Source: a virus
Length of the DNA: 64,000 bases
Strand: one strand, 5' to 3'
Virus record (IMG/VR): IMGVR_UViG_3300032285_001316
Coordinates: 29,152 to 93,151 of that record
The position numbers were made by a program, and so were the translations under genes. Positions 54,610-62,726 of the stretch are shown one piece after another. The number at the start of each line of letters is the position of its first letter. Positions within the stretch are counted from its first letter, which is position 1. The notes beneath the pieces are model-generated. The model did not search any database. It was not told the origin of the DNA and saw nothing but the letters and a program-made list of their open reading frames with translations.

Positions 54610-55766
54610 TGGCTCTTGATTTTCCTTCGTCCCCAACTAATGGGCAGCAGTATGGCGTCTACACGTATGATAGTACGCTAGGTGCTTGGCGTTCTCGCTC
54701 TACATCCTCTGCGGCTACCTACGTCTCTGATACTGCTCCTGCCGCAGCTAATAATGGTGATCTTTGGTGGAATAGCACCGACGGTACATTCTACGTTAGC
54801 TATAACGACGGCAACTCTACCCAGTGGGTAGAGGGTCGTGCTCCCATTACTGCCAATGGATACACCTCCCCTAACTACATCATCAACGGCGGGTTCGATG
54901 TCTGGCAGCGCGGCACAAGTGGAACCTACGCAAGCGGTTCCTACTCTGGTGCTGACCGTTGGGTATGCGGGTCGTCGTCTACAACTATCTCGAAGGATGC
55001 TGATGCTCCGACGGGCTTGCTTCAGTCACTGAAGATTGTCGCTGCCTCAGCCAACTCCATCTACCAGCGCATTGAGGCTGCAAACTCGACGGCCCTTGCT
55101 GGCAAGACTGTGACGCTCAGCTTCTACTACAAGCGCACGTCGGGAACTGGAAACGTAGATGCTCGCTTCTACTATCCCTCTGCTGCTGACAACTTCGGAA
55201 CGGTTACGCAGATTGGCTCAACATCTGTCATCTCTTCGTCCCCTGCATCGTCGTGGACTCGCTACTCGGTGAGTGTGGCGCTTCCACCAAACGTGGTGAA
55301 CGGACTTCAGGTCCTCATCAACAACGATGGCAATACCACTTCGTACATCGCTGGTGTGCAGCTGGAGGAGGGTACGGCTGCTACGGTTTTCCGTCGTAAC
55401 GCTAACTCGATACAGGGTGAACTAGCCGCATGCCAAAGGTATTATTGGCGCTCTTTGCCTCCAACCTCGAACTATCAACAACTTGCTATGGGATTTGTGA
55501 CTTCGGGAACAAGTGTTGACCTTTACGTTAGTACGCCAGTCCCCCTACGCATACCGCCAACATCTATCGACTACGTTGCCGCTAACTTGCAAGTTCTTGA
55601 TACTGGGTTTGCTGGGAGTCTTACAAGCCTCGCGGTGACATCTTCTTCTGGCGTAACACCAGTTGTTATTACTGCAACTGGAAGCGGGTATACAACCACC
55701 CGTCCTGCTTGGCTTCGTGTTGGCCCGAACACTTCGGGCTATATCGGTTTTAGTGCGGAACTGTAA
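54609..55766 (+). CDS. Tail fibre 5, receptor-binding-type tip
   Basis: 385 residues. LDFPSSPTNGQQYGVYTYDS anchor, DLWWNSTDGTFYVSYND module, jelly roll (YIINGGFDVWQRGTSGTYAS ... FRRNANSIQGELAACQRYYW) and TSGYIGFSAEL end. The FRRNANS-x-QGELAACQ block is nearly identical to fibre 3 at the DNA level, evidence of recent exchange. Confidence 0.78.
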   Translation: MALDFPSSPTNGQQYGVYTYDSTLGAWRSRSTSSAATYVSDTAPAAANNGDLWWNSTDGTFYVSYNDGNSTQWVEGRAPITANGYTSPNYIINGGFDVWQRGTSGTYASGSYSGADRWVCGSSSTTISKDADAPTGLLQSLKIVAASANSIYQRIEAANSTALAGKTVTLSFYYKRTSGTGNVDARFYYPSAADNFGTVTQIGSTSVISSSPASSWTRYSVSVALPPNVVNGLQVLINNDGNTTSYIAGVQLEEGTAATVFRRNANSIQGELAACQRYYWRSLPPTSNYQQLAMGFVTSGTSVDLYVSTPVPLRIPPTSIDYVAANLQVLDTGFAGSLTSLAVTSSSGVTPVVITATGSGYTTTRPAWLRVGPNTSGYIGFSAEL

Positions 55767-55779
55767 GGAATAACTAATT

Positions 55780-56475
55780 ATGGGACTTGATTTTCCAGCA
55801 TCACCAAATAATGGTGATACATACAATAACTATTACTATGACTCTAGTATTGGAGCTTGGCGATCCAATGGCTCTACTACTGCTCTAGGTACTAGAGTAA
55901 CCGCCCTTGAAGTAGCTGGTACTACTACTAATAGGAGTGGGCTAGTGCCTGTTACTCCAACAAGCGTTGTTGTTGGTTCTGGATCGGCAACTGTCACCGC
56001 TAATGGTTTGATTACGCTCTCATCTGTTAGTTCAATAAGCCTGAATTCGGTATTCACATCTACCTATCAGGATTACTTTATCAAAGTGGATCTGAACTTC
56101 TCTACCAATACTGCCCCTAACGTCAGACTAAGAGCTGCAGGAACTGACACAACAAGTGGTTACTGGTCTGGTCGCCTTTATCAAATCGATGGAACAATTG
56201 GTGGGCAGAACAACTCCACCAATGCTACCTGGGGTCTCACGGCTACAGCAGTGCAAAAGTACTACGGAAACATGACCATGTATAAACCCTTTGCTATAAA
56301 CAACACGTACTCGCACCACTCTATTTTTGCTATCACGGGAGCATCTGATGCCACTGTGATTGCTGAACAGCAAGCAACGCAGGCATATTTGTCAACGACT
56401 TCATTTGACGGTTTTACACTATACGGAAGCGCAGGGACAGTCTCTGGGACCCTTCAGGTTTACGGCTATAATTAA
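55780..56475 (+). CDS. Fibre-like protein 6
   Basis: 231 residues. LDFPASPNNGDTYNNYYYDS anchor as in fibres 4 and 5, a short helical linker with Thr/Ala (GTRVTALEVAGTTTNRSGL), then a beta-rich C-terminal domain different from the jelly roll. It shares the anchor but has another tip, so it may be an alternative receptor-binding protein. Confidence 0.7.
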   Translation: MGLDFPASPNNGDTYNNYYYDSSIGAWRSNGSTTALGTRVTALEVAGTTTNRSGLVPVTPTSVVVGSGSATVTANGLITLSSVSSISLNSVFTSTYQDYFIKVDLNFSTNTAPNVRLRAAGTDTTSGYWSGRLYQIDGTIGGQNNSTNATWGLTATAVQKYYGNMTMYKPFAINNTYSHHSIFAITGASDATVIAEQQATQAYLSTTSFDGFTLYGSAGTVSGTLQVYGYN

Positions 56476-56498
56476 TTACTAGGATTAAGGACTAGATC

Positions 56499-56711
56499 AT
56501 GGAAGATATTACCCCCGCAGACTCAGCAGTACCCGTCTATCTTGTACCGCTGAGCGAGGAAGAACTCGCAGAACGCGAGCAGTGGGCTAAAGATGAAGCG
56601 GCGCAAGCTGCTGCAGAAGAAGCCAAGATTGCTGCTAAAGAAACAGCGAAAGCTAAACTTGCTGCTCTTGGCCTTACAGAGGTTGAGGTTGCAGCCATTC
56701 TAGGACTGTAG
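56499..56711 (+). CDS. Small helical fibre-locus protein
   Basis: 70 residues. YLVPLSEEELAEREQWAKDE and a Lys/Ala helix ending in LGLTEVEVAAILGL, a pattern common in small phage proteins next to fibre genes. Possibly a hinge or chaperone. Function unproven. Confidence 0.6.
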   Translation: MEDITPADSAVPVYLVPLSEEELAEREQWAKDEAAQAAAEEAKIAAKETAKAKLAALGLTEVEVAAILGL

Positions 56712-56717
56712 CCAAGT

Positions 56718-56723
56718 TATACT
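56718..56723 (+). promoter_or_regulatory. Possible -10 (TATACT) before the 56757 gene
   Basis: AGTTATACTTGTAAC in the 45-base gap after the small helical gene, without a recognisable -35. Confidence 0.3.
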
Positions 56724-56756
56724 TGTAACTAAGCTTATTTATTAAAGAGGTTATTC

Positions 56757-57227
56757 ATGCCTAAGATCCAAGTTAGACGCGGTACTGCTGCGCAGTGGAC
56801 GACTGCTAACCCCACACTTTCTGCTGGTGAGTTTGGGTATGAGACTGACACCAAGAAGTTTAAGATTGGTGACGGTTCTACTGTATGGGGATCTTTGAGC
56901 TACGCTCAGTCTGGCGCACTTACTGCTACGCCTTACTCGCTGACTATTTCCAACGCGTTCTCAAACTCGGGAACGTTCAATGGTTCTAGCGCAATTACGC
57001 TTGATCTTCCATCAACCATTGCTCGTAATGCTCAAACTGCCACTGCTCTGCAGACTGGCCGTACAATTAACGGCACAACGTTTGACGGCTCTGCTGCGGT
57101 AATTGTAGGTGGCGCTATCTACGGTCAGACGGCCAGTTCTGGCGCTACATTTAGGAATATCTACGTAAGCCCTTCGGCCTCTGCTCCTACATCCCCACAA
57201 CCTGGAGATGTTTGGATCGCCTGGTAA
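56757..57227 (+). CDS. Short fibre-like protein
   Basis: 156 residues. PKIQVRRGTAAQWTTANPTL and AGEFGYETDTKKFKIGDGST form the same anchor as fibre 3; then a repetitive beta region (LTATPYSLTISNAFSNSG, ALQTGRTINGTTFDGSAAVI) and a short end SPQPGDVWIAW. Lacks a large tip; probably a short fibre or an adaptor. Confidence 0.7.
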   Translation: MPKIQVRRGTAAQWTTANPTLSAGEFGYETDTKKFKIGDGSTVWGSLSYAQSGALTATPYSLTISNAFSNSGTFNGSSAITLDLPSTIARNAQTATALQTGRTINGTTFDGSAAVIVGGAIYGQTASSGATFRNIYVSPSASAPTSPQPGDVWIAW

Positions 57228-57237
57228 GGCGTAGATA

Positions 57238-58530
57238 ATGGCTCAGTGGGATTCAGGTAATCTATCTACTACGGGATACGGTTACTTTTATATTAGGCTT
57301 TACGCCACAGAAAACCCTAACCAGGGTGGAAATTACTCCACGGTTAGTTGGTCGTTATACCTTTATGGAAATAACAACAGCTTTCACGCAAACTATCCAC
57401 ACATTTCTAGCTACTACGTAAACATCGGTGGCTATGAATATGGGGATAGTGTTACGTATGATTTTGCAGGTGCAGGTGGAGCTGTCTACTTGGGCGGAAC
57501 AACTACGGGAGCGATATCCCACAACGCCGATGGTTCCAAATCTATTTCAGTGTATGCGTCATTTAGCGGTGCTGATGGGTACCCTCTTGGTGATGGAAAT
57601 ACTGGTTGGCAAGGCATGGGCCTTACAGACTTCCCCATGCCCCCATACGCTACATCAACACCCACCTATACTCCCCGTGTAAGTGGAAATAACTCAGTCA
57701 CAATATCTACAGGTGGAAGCACTTACTCTGGAGATCCAGGAATTGACTACTACCGTTATCACATCCTTAATAGGAACACCAATACATGGTCTACTGTAGA
57801 CACAGGCTCGCCGTATACCTTTGCAGGAGATTACTCGGCAGATTACTACGTCTACACTACGGCCCATAACTCAGCTGGTTTTGGGCCAGACTCTAGTGGT
57901 ACAGAGGTTTACGCTGCGCCGTACATTAGCTCTGTAACTCTTCCTTCGGGAACAGTTGGTAAGACATATTCGGGATCAATTATAGGCACCAAGGTTGACT
58001 CATACTCTATTTCTTCTGGAAGTCTGCCAGCTGGATTGTCTATTTCTGGATCAAGTATTGTGGGTACCCCAACCATTCCTGGAGTGTATACTTTCACACT
58101 TCGTGGTACTAGAACTGGGGTTGGAACGTATGACTTTGCGTCTCAAACAGTGCAGGTATTTGCTGGTGGTCCGTGGGTATACCTGTCTTCTCCCTGGACA
58201 TCAAAGACGGTTACGGCTGCAACCACAACTGGTGGTGCAACCACAGTTACCACTAGTGCTGCACACAACATTAGTGAGCTTAATCAGCCAATCACTTTGA
58301 GTGGGTTCAGTGGCGCACAGGCATTCCTCAACGGAAACTGGGTCGTATCTTCTTGGACGAGTAATACCCTAACTTTTACTACGGGAGCCTCCAATCAAAG
58401 CGCTACTGGGTTGAGTGGAACTGTGGCTACTTCCTGGAAGCGAACCTCTATTTCCGCTTACCCTGGTGGAGTCAAAACACAGGGATACACTAGAGTTTGG
58501 AACGGCTCAAGTTGGGTCAATACCGCATAA
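57238..58530 (+). CDS. Fibre/structural protein with Ig-like domains
   Basis: 430 residues. The N-terminal 130 residues (YGYFYIRLYATENPNQ, ISHNADGSKSISVYASFSG) resemble DUF859-type phage structural proteins. Then a fibronectin-like stretch and a putative Ig (He_PIG) domain: LPSGTVGKTYSGSI, SGSLPAGLSISGSSIVGTP, PGVYTFTLRGTRTG. Residues 323-397 (TVTTSAAHNISELNQPITLS and FLNGNWVVSSWTSNTLTF) form the beta module also seen in the tail sheath. Surface-exposed and possibly sugar-binding. Confidence 0.75.
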   Translation: MAQWDSGNLSTTGYGYFYIRLYATENPNQGGNYSTVSWSLYLYGNNNSFHANYPHISSYYVNIGGYEYGDSVTYDFAGAGGAVYLGGTTTGAISHNADGSKSISVYASFSGADGYPLGDGNTGWQGMGLTDFPMPPYATSTPTYTPRVSGNNSVTISTGGSTYSGDPGIDYYRYHILNRNTNTWSTVDTGSPYTFAGDYSADYYVYTTAHNSAGFGPDSSGTEVYAAPYISSVTLPSGTVGKTYSGSIIGTKVDSYSISSGSLPAGLSISGSSIVGTPTIPGVYTFTLRGTRTGVGTYDFASQTVQVFAGGPWVYLSSPWTSKTVTAATTTGGATTVTTSAAHNISELNQPITLSGFSGAQAFLNGNWVVSSWTSNTLTFTTGASNQSATGLSGTVATSWKRTSISAYPGGVKTQGYTRVWNGSSWVNTA

Positions 58531-58542
58531 CTAAGGCGAGCA

Positions 58543-59589
58543 ATGAAAATCGGAGTATATACAATTGCCCTCAATGAAGAGCAATTCGTAAAAACGTGGT
58601 ATGAATCGGCAAAAGAAGCAGACTACCTACTGATTGCAGACACTGGCTCTACAGACAACACTGTAGCCCTAGCTGAATCTCTCGGCATTAATGTCATTCT
58701 TGTTTCCATAAAGCCTTGGCGGTTTGATGATGCTCGCAATGCGTCTCTTGCCGCACTCCCAGATGATCTGGATTATTGCATTGCTTTAGATATGGATGAG
58801 GTCCTTCTTCCTGGTTGGAGGAAAGATCTTAAAGGAATGTTGGAACAAAGTATTACTAGACCGCGTTATCAGTACACCTGGTCATGGAAAAGTGATGGAT
58901 CTCCTGGACTCCAATACGGCGGGGACAAGATCCATGCACGTCACGGCTATCGCTGGAGACATCCTGTTCACGAGGTGTTAGTTACTGATCGTACTGCTGA
59001 AATTCAGGGATGGTGTGGCCTTGAGATTCATCATCATCCAGATAACTCAAAGCCTCGTAGTCAGTATCACCCTTTGCTTAAAGTAGCGGTGGACGAGGAT
59101 CCCCACGATGATCGTAATGCCTATTATTACGCCCGTGAACTTTATTTTGCTGGAATGTATCACGAAGCTGCTGCAGAATTTCGTCGTCATTTAAGCCTTC
59201 CTAAAGCGGTTTGGAAGCCTGAGCGAGCTGCGTCAATGAGGTATCTTGCTAAGGTAGACCCCGAAAACGCAAGTAAGTGGCTTCTTGCAGCTATCTTAGA
59301 AGACCCCACTCGACGTGAAGCCCTTGTGGAAAATGCACTTCTTGCATACTCCAATTCAAATTGGGCGGAATGTTATGAGTCTGCCAGGGAAGCTCTTGCT
59401 ATTACTGAAAAGCCTCTTGATTATTTGTGTGAGGAATTTGCTTGGGGAGCAACCCCATATGACCTAGCCGCCTTATCGGCGTACCATCTTGGCCATAAAG
59501 GCGAGGCTATTGCATACGGCAAAGAGGCCCTAGCTCTAGAACCAGACAACGAACGTTTGCAGCGGAACCTCTCCTTTTATCGGTCATAA
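58543..59589 (+). CDS. SunS-type glycosyltransferase with helical repeats
   Basis: 348 residues. GVYTIALNEEQFVKTWYES, ADYLLIADTGSTDNT, SIKPWRFDDARNASLAALP and CIALDMDEVLLPGW follow family-2 glycosyltransferases of the SunS type; DMD (83-85) is the metal-binding DxD. The C-terminal 160 residues are TPR-like helices (YYARELYFAGMYHEAAAEFR and others), as in O-linking transferases that bind a peptide. Located at the end of the fibre genes, it may glycosylate Thr/Ser-rich fibres or collagen tracts. Target is inference. Confidence 0.78.
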   Translation: MKIGVYTIALNEEQFVKTWYESAKEADYLLIADTGSTDNTVALAESLGINVILVSIKPWRFDDARNASLAALPDDLDYCIALDMDEVLLPGWRKDLKGMLEQSITRPRYQYTWSWKSDGSPGLQYGGDKIHARHGYRWRHPVHEVLVTDRTAEIQGWCGLEIHHHPDNSKPRSQYHPLLKVAVDEDPHDDRNAYYYARELYFAGMYHEAAAEFRRHLSLPKAVWKPERAASMRYLAKVDPENASKWLLAAILEDPTRREALVENALLAYSNSNWAECYESAREALAITEKPLDYLCEEFAWGATPYDLAALSAYHLGHKGEAIAYGKEALALEPDNERLQRNLSFYRS

Positions 59590-59614
59590 TAGATAGATAT
59601 AGGAAAGGTACCCC

Positions 59615-60178
59615 ATGCGCGGAACTAAGCTACAGGGCAGATTTAACATGGACTATGAGTCCAAGTCCATGTACGAGGGCATCGCAGAAGACCTGGGCGG
59701 TACTGTTGGCCAAGAAGTGCAGTGGTTCCGTTGGCAAGAATACTTCCTAGAGCAGAACTACACGGATATTGTTGACGATGTCTATGATGTTTCCAGCTCT
59801 GTTCCTGGCAAGGGTAAGCGCTGGATGCTTCCATTCAATATGCCTACTGTTATGGCTCAAGTTATTCGTGGTACCAACGTTATGAACGAACGTGGTTTCT
59901 ATGTTTCAGATACGCTCCGTCTTGTTATGAATGTTGGTGATGTACAACGTATGTTGCCAGGGCTTATCACAGACTCTAATGCCCACATTAAAGATCGCGT
60001 GATATACCGTGGTGAAGTCTACGTGCCTACACGTGTTCTTCCTCGTGGTTCCTTTGGATATCGATGGGCTGTAGTCACAGTTGACTTTAACCAAGTTAAT
60101 CCTGAAGAACTTGTCAATGATCCACAGTTCCAGAAGTATGCTCTGGGCCCAGTTAACGAGCCTCGAGATGCCGTTTAA
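59615..60178 (+). CDS. Head-tail connector or neck-like protein
   Basis: 187 residues; ATG at 59615 with AGGAAAGG in front. Beta-rich sequence (QEVQWFRWQEYFLEQNYTD, GKRWMLPFNMPTVMAQVIRG, VIYRGEVYVPTRVLPRGSFG) without enzyme motifs. It opens the neck/tail genes and looks like a head-completion protein by position, but fold is not certain. Confidence 0.6.
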   Translation: MRGTKLQGRFNMDYESKSMYEGIAEDLGGTVGQEVQWFRWQEYFLEQNYTDIVDDVYDVSSSVPGKGKRWMLPFNMPTVMAQVIRGTNVMNERGFYVSDTLRLVMNVGDVQRMLPGLITDSNAHIKDRVIYRGEVYVPTRVLPRGSFGYRWAVVTVDFNQVNPEELVNDPQFQKYALGPVNEPRDAV

Positions 60179-60293
60179 GTCACAGGCGCAGCGCGCATTT
60201 ATGTATGCCACTAAGCCAGAAATGGCTAAAGAGTGGGAAAAAGAAACTCCTAAAAAGAAACTTCCTAAGAAGGTAAAGAAAAATGGCAAGTGA
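60168..60293 (+). CDS. Small basic phage protein (PFKSxAQRxFMYA family)
   Basis: 41 residues, starting 11 bases before the previous stop. MPFKSQAQRAFMYATKPEMA then KEWEKETPKKKLPKKV, a very conserved small phage and prophage protein of unknown function. The start at 60168 matches the family. Confidence 0.75.
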   Translation: MPFKSQAQRAFMYATKPEMAKEWEKETPKKKLPKKVKKNGK

Positions 60294-60624
60294 AGCATGG
60301 CAACGTAAAGAAGGCCAGAACGCCAGGGGTGGTCTAAATGAAAAGGGCCGCAAGTCTTACGAGGCTGCACACCCTGGATCTGACCTAAAGCCTCCCGTTA
60401 AGCACGAGGCTAAGACCACCGAACAGAAGAAGCGTCAGGGTTCCTTCCTGGTTCGCATGGGTTCTTCCGACGGTCCTTTATATAAAGACGGTGAAAAGAC
60501 GCGTCTTAAGCTAAGCTTGGAGGCCTGGGGCCACTACGGTGACAAATCATCGGCTGTAGCTAAGGGACACCGACTGCTTTCCCAGGTACAGAATGCTAAG
60601 GAACATGGCAATGGCGGAAGTTAA
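60283..60624 (+). CDS. DUF6321-like basic protein
   Basis: 113 residues. EAWQRKEGQNARGGLNEKGR, then GSDLKPPVKHEAKTTEQKKR and RQGSFLVRMG, the pattern of a small basic phage family (A-W-x-RKEG-x-x-x-GGLN-x-KGR). Partner of the preceding gene in many phages. Function unknown, possibly with DNA packaging or head completion. Confidence 0.7.
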   Translation: MASEAWQRKEGQNARGGLNEKGRKSYEAAHPGSDLKPPVKHEAKTTEQKKRQGSFLVRMGSSDGPLYKDGEKTRLKLSLEAWGHYGDKSSAVAKGHRLLSQVQNAKEHGNGGS

Positions 60625-60832
60625 AGCTGGTGGTGAAAACCACAGAGTTTATAAAAAAACCGACAACCGAGGTAAGGGTAATGTCGGGGATATTATTGTT
60701 GATCACACTGACCGCAAGGGCGGCCCCTGGGATGTAATCAATCTTACTCAAATGGGCGGCACAAAAACAATCGCTGAGGGAATAAAGGCCACTAAGGACT
60801 GGCACAAGATTGACCAGAGGGATAAGAAGTAA
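60611..60832 (+). CDS. Small basic/acidic protein
   Basis: 73 residues; ATG at 60611 gives better spacing to AAGGA than 60605. Contains GKGNVGDIIVDHTDRKGGPW. No recognised domain. TAATG junction with the next gene. Confidence 0.5.
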   Translation: MAEVKAGGENHRVYKKTDNRGKGNVGDIIVDHTDRKGGPWDVINLTQMGGTKTIAEGIKATKDWHKIDQRDKK

Positions 60833-60990
60833 TGGCTAAAGAAGTCTGGGACAAGAAAAACCCTAAGAAGAGCCACAAAGACCTGACGACTAAGCAGGAA
60901 TCAGCAGCTAAAGCACGAGCAAAAACTGCTGGTAGGCCGTACCCTAACCTCGTAGATAATATGGCCGTTGCTAGAAAGAAGAAGAAGTAA
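60832..60990 (+). CDS. Small basic phage protein
   Basis: 52 residues, TAATG at both ends. EVWDKKNPKKSHKDLTTKQE then RAKTAGRPYPNLVDNMAVAR and a Lys tail. The AGRPYPNLVDN segment recurs in small basic phage proteins of this neighbourhood. Function unknown. Confidence 0.6.
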   Translation: MAKEVWDKKNPKKSHKDLTTKQESAAKARAKTAGRPYPNLVDNMAVARKKKK

Positions 60991-61283
60991 TGGCTGAAGT
61001 TAAGGTGGGGACTCGCAAGAAGTTTGGCCCATACAAGGGTTCTGCTCAGAACGGTGGGCGTGAAATCTACGTATGGAAGGTCAAGACGGCTACTGGCTGG
61101 AAGACTGAGTCCAAGAACAAGGCACGTGAGGACTACGAGCAGAAGTCTGGTCGTAAGCTTCCTAAGGGAACTGACGTAGATCACAAAAACAACAAGCACT
61201 CGGATGACCGTGCGTCTAACCTTCGTCCACTTAAGCACGGAGCAAATACAGCTAAAGAAAACAAACGGAGAGCAGGTAAGTAA
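60990..61283 (+). CDS. Small HNH nuclease-like protein
   Basis: 97 residues. LPKGTDVDHKNNKHSDDRAS then NLRPLKHGANTAKENKRR is the compact HNH core (D-x-DH-x-x-x-x-x-x-x-x-x-x-NLR-x-x-x-H-x-x-N). The N-terminal half is strand-rich (GREIYVWKVKTATGWK) and may bind DNA. Among neck/tail genes. Confidence 0.7.
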   Translation: MAEVKVGTRKKFGPYKGSAQNGGREIYVWKVKTATGWKTESKNKAREDYEQKSGRKLPKGTDVDHKNNKHSDDRASNLRPLKHGANTAKENKRRAGK

Positions 61284-61429
61284 TGGTAGCTAAGCGTAAG
61301 CCCGATCCCCTGGAGCACCTCAAGAAGCCCACACGTATTGCGCATCCCGAAAAGGCGCGTGATCAGAAGATCATTGAGCGCAAGAATAAGGGCCGAGAAG
61401 TATCTAAGGCAAAACGAGGAGTAAAGTAA
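61283..61429 (+). CDS. Very small basic protein
   Basis: 48 residues, TAATG start. Very basic (PDPLEHLKKPTRIAHPEKAR and KAKRGVK). Could bind DNA or act as an assembly factor. No family recognised. Confidence 0.5.
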   Translation: MVAKRKPDPLEHLKKPTRIAHPEKARDQKIIERKNKGREVSKAKRGVK

Positions 61430-61485
61430 TGTGTAACGGAAACTGCACCTGCGGAAAGCAAAAGGAACAAAACAATGGCAACTAA
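61429..61485 (+). CDS. 18-residue Cys-rich peptide
   Basis: MCNGNCTCGKQKEQNNGN between a TAATG overlap and the next gene. Three Cys in a metal-binding-like spacing. Weak evidence because of length; kept because of the exact junction. Confidence 0.35.
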   Translation: MCNGNCTCGKQKEQNNGN

Positions 61486-61696
61486 GTCTTACGAAAAAGG
61501 CAAATACACTGAGTCTAAGGACAAAGTAAAAGACGCGGCAATGACAAAGAATCTTACCCCAGAGCAGAAGAAGCGCTTTGAGGCCGAAGACAAGAAGCAC
61601 GCGGCTAAGAAGAAGCCCAAGACCATGCAAGAAGACAAGAAGATCGACGCAAAGATTATCAAAAAGATTGTTAAGACTACTCCCAAAAAGAAGTAG
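61475..61696 (+). CDS. Small Lys-rich protein
   Basis: 73 residues behind AAAGGAA. Lys makes up roughly a third of the chain (KKRFEAEDKKHAAKKKPKTM). Possibly DNA-binding. Followed by a terminator. Confidence 0.5.
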   Translation: MATKSYEKGKYTESKDKVKDAAMTKNLTPEQKKRFEAEDKKHAAKKKPKTMQEDKKIDAKIIKKIVKTTPKKK

Positions 61697-61712
61697 CTCC
61701 AAAACAAACATT

Positions 61713-61740
61713 AAGGCCCTTGCTTAGCAGGGGCCTTTTT
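61713..61740 (+). terminator. Terminator overlapping the next promoter
   Basis: AAGGCCCTTGC and GCAGGGGCCTT (one G-U) form an 11-bp stem with loop TTA, then TTT. The T at 61740 is also the first base of the extended -10 TGCTACGCT (61740-61748). Confidence 0.75.
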
Positions 61741-61748
61741 GCTACGCT
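61740..61748 (+). promoter_or_regulatory. Extended -10 for the leaderless HNH gene
   Basis: TGCTACGCT followed after seven bases by the ATG at 61756. The same fused terminator-promoter plan is seen before the 32758 gene. Confidence 0.5.
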
Positions 61749-61755
61749 AACTGCT

Positions 61756-62121
61756 ATGGCAAAGGAACGTCACCTCCTTACGGAGATCGATGAAGATACG
61801 CTTATTGCGTTTTGTGAGGTTTGTGACACCCTTGTCAAAATCATATCTACAGGTAAGTACAAGGCTAATGGTGACATCTACTGGCGGTGTAAAAACGCAC
61901 ATCGTCGTGCCACACTAGACAAGAGTGCCCCTTGGCGCAAGCACAAGAAGTCTTACTGCGAAGAGTGTGGGTTTATTGCGTTAGTTCCGTCTCAACTACA
62001 TGTTGATCACATTGACGGTGACAAACAAAACAACGACATCAGTAACTACCAAACGCTGTGCGCTAACTGCCATGCCTACAAGACTCACCGCAATGCGGAC
62101 TGGATGTCCAAGAAAGTTTAG
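61756..62121 (+). CDS. HNH endonuclease, leaderless
   Basis: 121 residues; the ATG at 61756 fits the promoter, better than the in-frame 61720 inside the hairpin. FCEVCDTL and WRCKNAHRRAT make an N-terminal zinc knuckle; the HNH core is SYCEECGFIALVPSQLHVDH, IDGDKQNNDISNYQTLCANC, HAYKTHRN. Again a free-standing nuclease module with its own promoter after a terminator. Confidence 0.8.
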   Translation: MAKERHLLTEIDEDTLIAFCEVCDTLVKIISTGKYKANGDIYWRCKNAHRRATLDKSAPWRKHKKSYCEECGFIALVPSQLHVDHIDGDKQNNDISNYQTLCANCHAYKTHRNADWMSKKV

Positions 62122-62221
62122 CCAATCATCGGCTAGCTAAATCCCGTATCCTTAATACGTGGGACTCCATGCGGACCCCATCTACATTTATGTAGTCTGC
62201 GCCTGTAAAAGGGATTTTGCG

Positions 62222-62431
62222 ATGTCTTCTCCAAAATTTACGCCCTGGTGGAAGAAAGTCAATGACTATCTTTCATTCGAAGAGCGGAAAGAGTTCGTCC
62301 AAGGAGCGAATGGTCTTCGACCAAACCTTCCAACAGATGTTCTCATGGGTTTGCTCAGCTCAGGCTATGTAAACAACAAATTCGAGAAGCCGCAATCCTA
62401 CACAGGCAAGAGCAGTGAAAAAGATATTTAG
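62222..62431 (+). CDS. Small neck/tail protein candidate
   Basis: 69 residues; start at 62222 behind AAGGG. PKFTPWWKKVNDYLSFEERK and LRPNLPTDVLMGLLSSGYV. No known motif. It overlaps the next gene by 17 bases and lies just upstream of tail genes; possibly a head-tail joining factor. A TATCCT (62147-62152) may be its -10. Confidence 0.5.
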   Translation: MSSPKFTPWWKKVNDYLSFEERKEFVQGANGLRPNLPTDVLMGLLSSGYVNNKFEKPQSYTGKSSEKDI

Positions 62432-62726
62432 CGAAGCTTTTGAAAAAGCATCTAAGCGAGTAGCTGCTGACATGTCCAAGCAGCTAACGCGTAATGCTGT
62501 TCGTGATGGCTGGCACCCTGACGTAGCTGCTGGCCTTACCGTGTCTTACTCTGATGGCACGTTCAGTTCGAGCCATGCTCCTGAGCACTCTACCGCAGTA
62601 TTTGACATGGAATACGGTACAGAGACAACTGCGCCTAAAGCAACAATTAGGAAAATGCAGAACAGCACAAAAGAGATCTCAGATCGATTTTCCGTCCTTT
62701 ACGAAAAGATCTTGGTGAAATTATGA
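62415..62726 (+). CDS. Small tail/neck protein (HK97 gp10-like by position)
   Basis: 103 residues from GTG. Helical N-terminus (IFSEAFEKASKRVAADMSKQ), strands (DVAAGLTVSYSDGTFSSSHA) and VFDMEYGTETTAPKATIRKM. The EYGT near the end recalls gp10-type tail-completion proteins. It overlaps the next gene by 4 bases. Confidence 0.55.
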   Translation: MKKIFSEAFEKASKRVAADMSKQLTRNAVRDGWHPDVAAGLTVSYSDGTFSSSHAPEHSTAVFDMEYGTETTAPKATIRKMQNSTKEISDRFSVLYEKILVKL

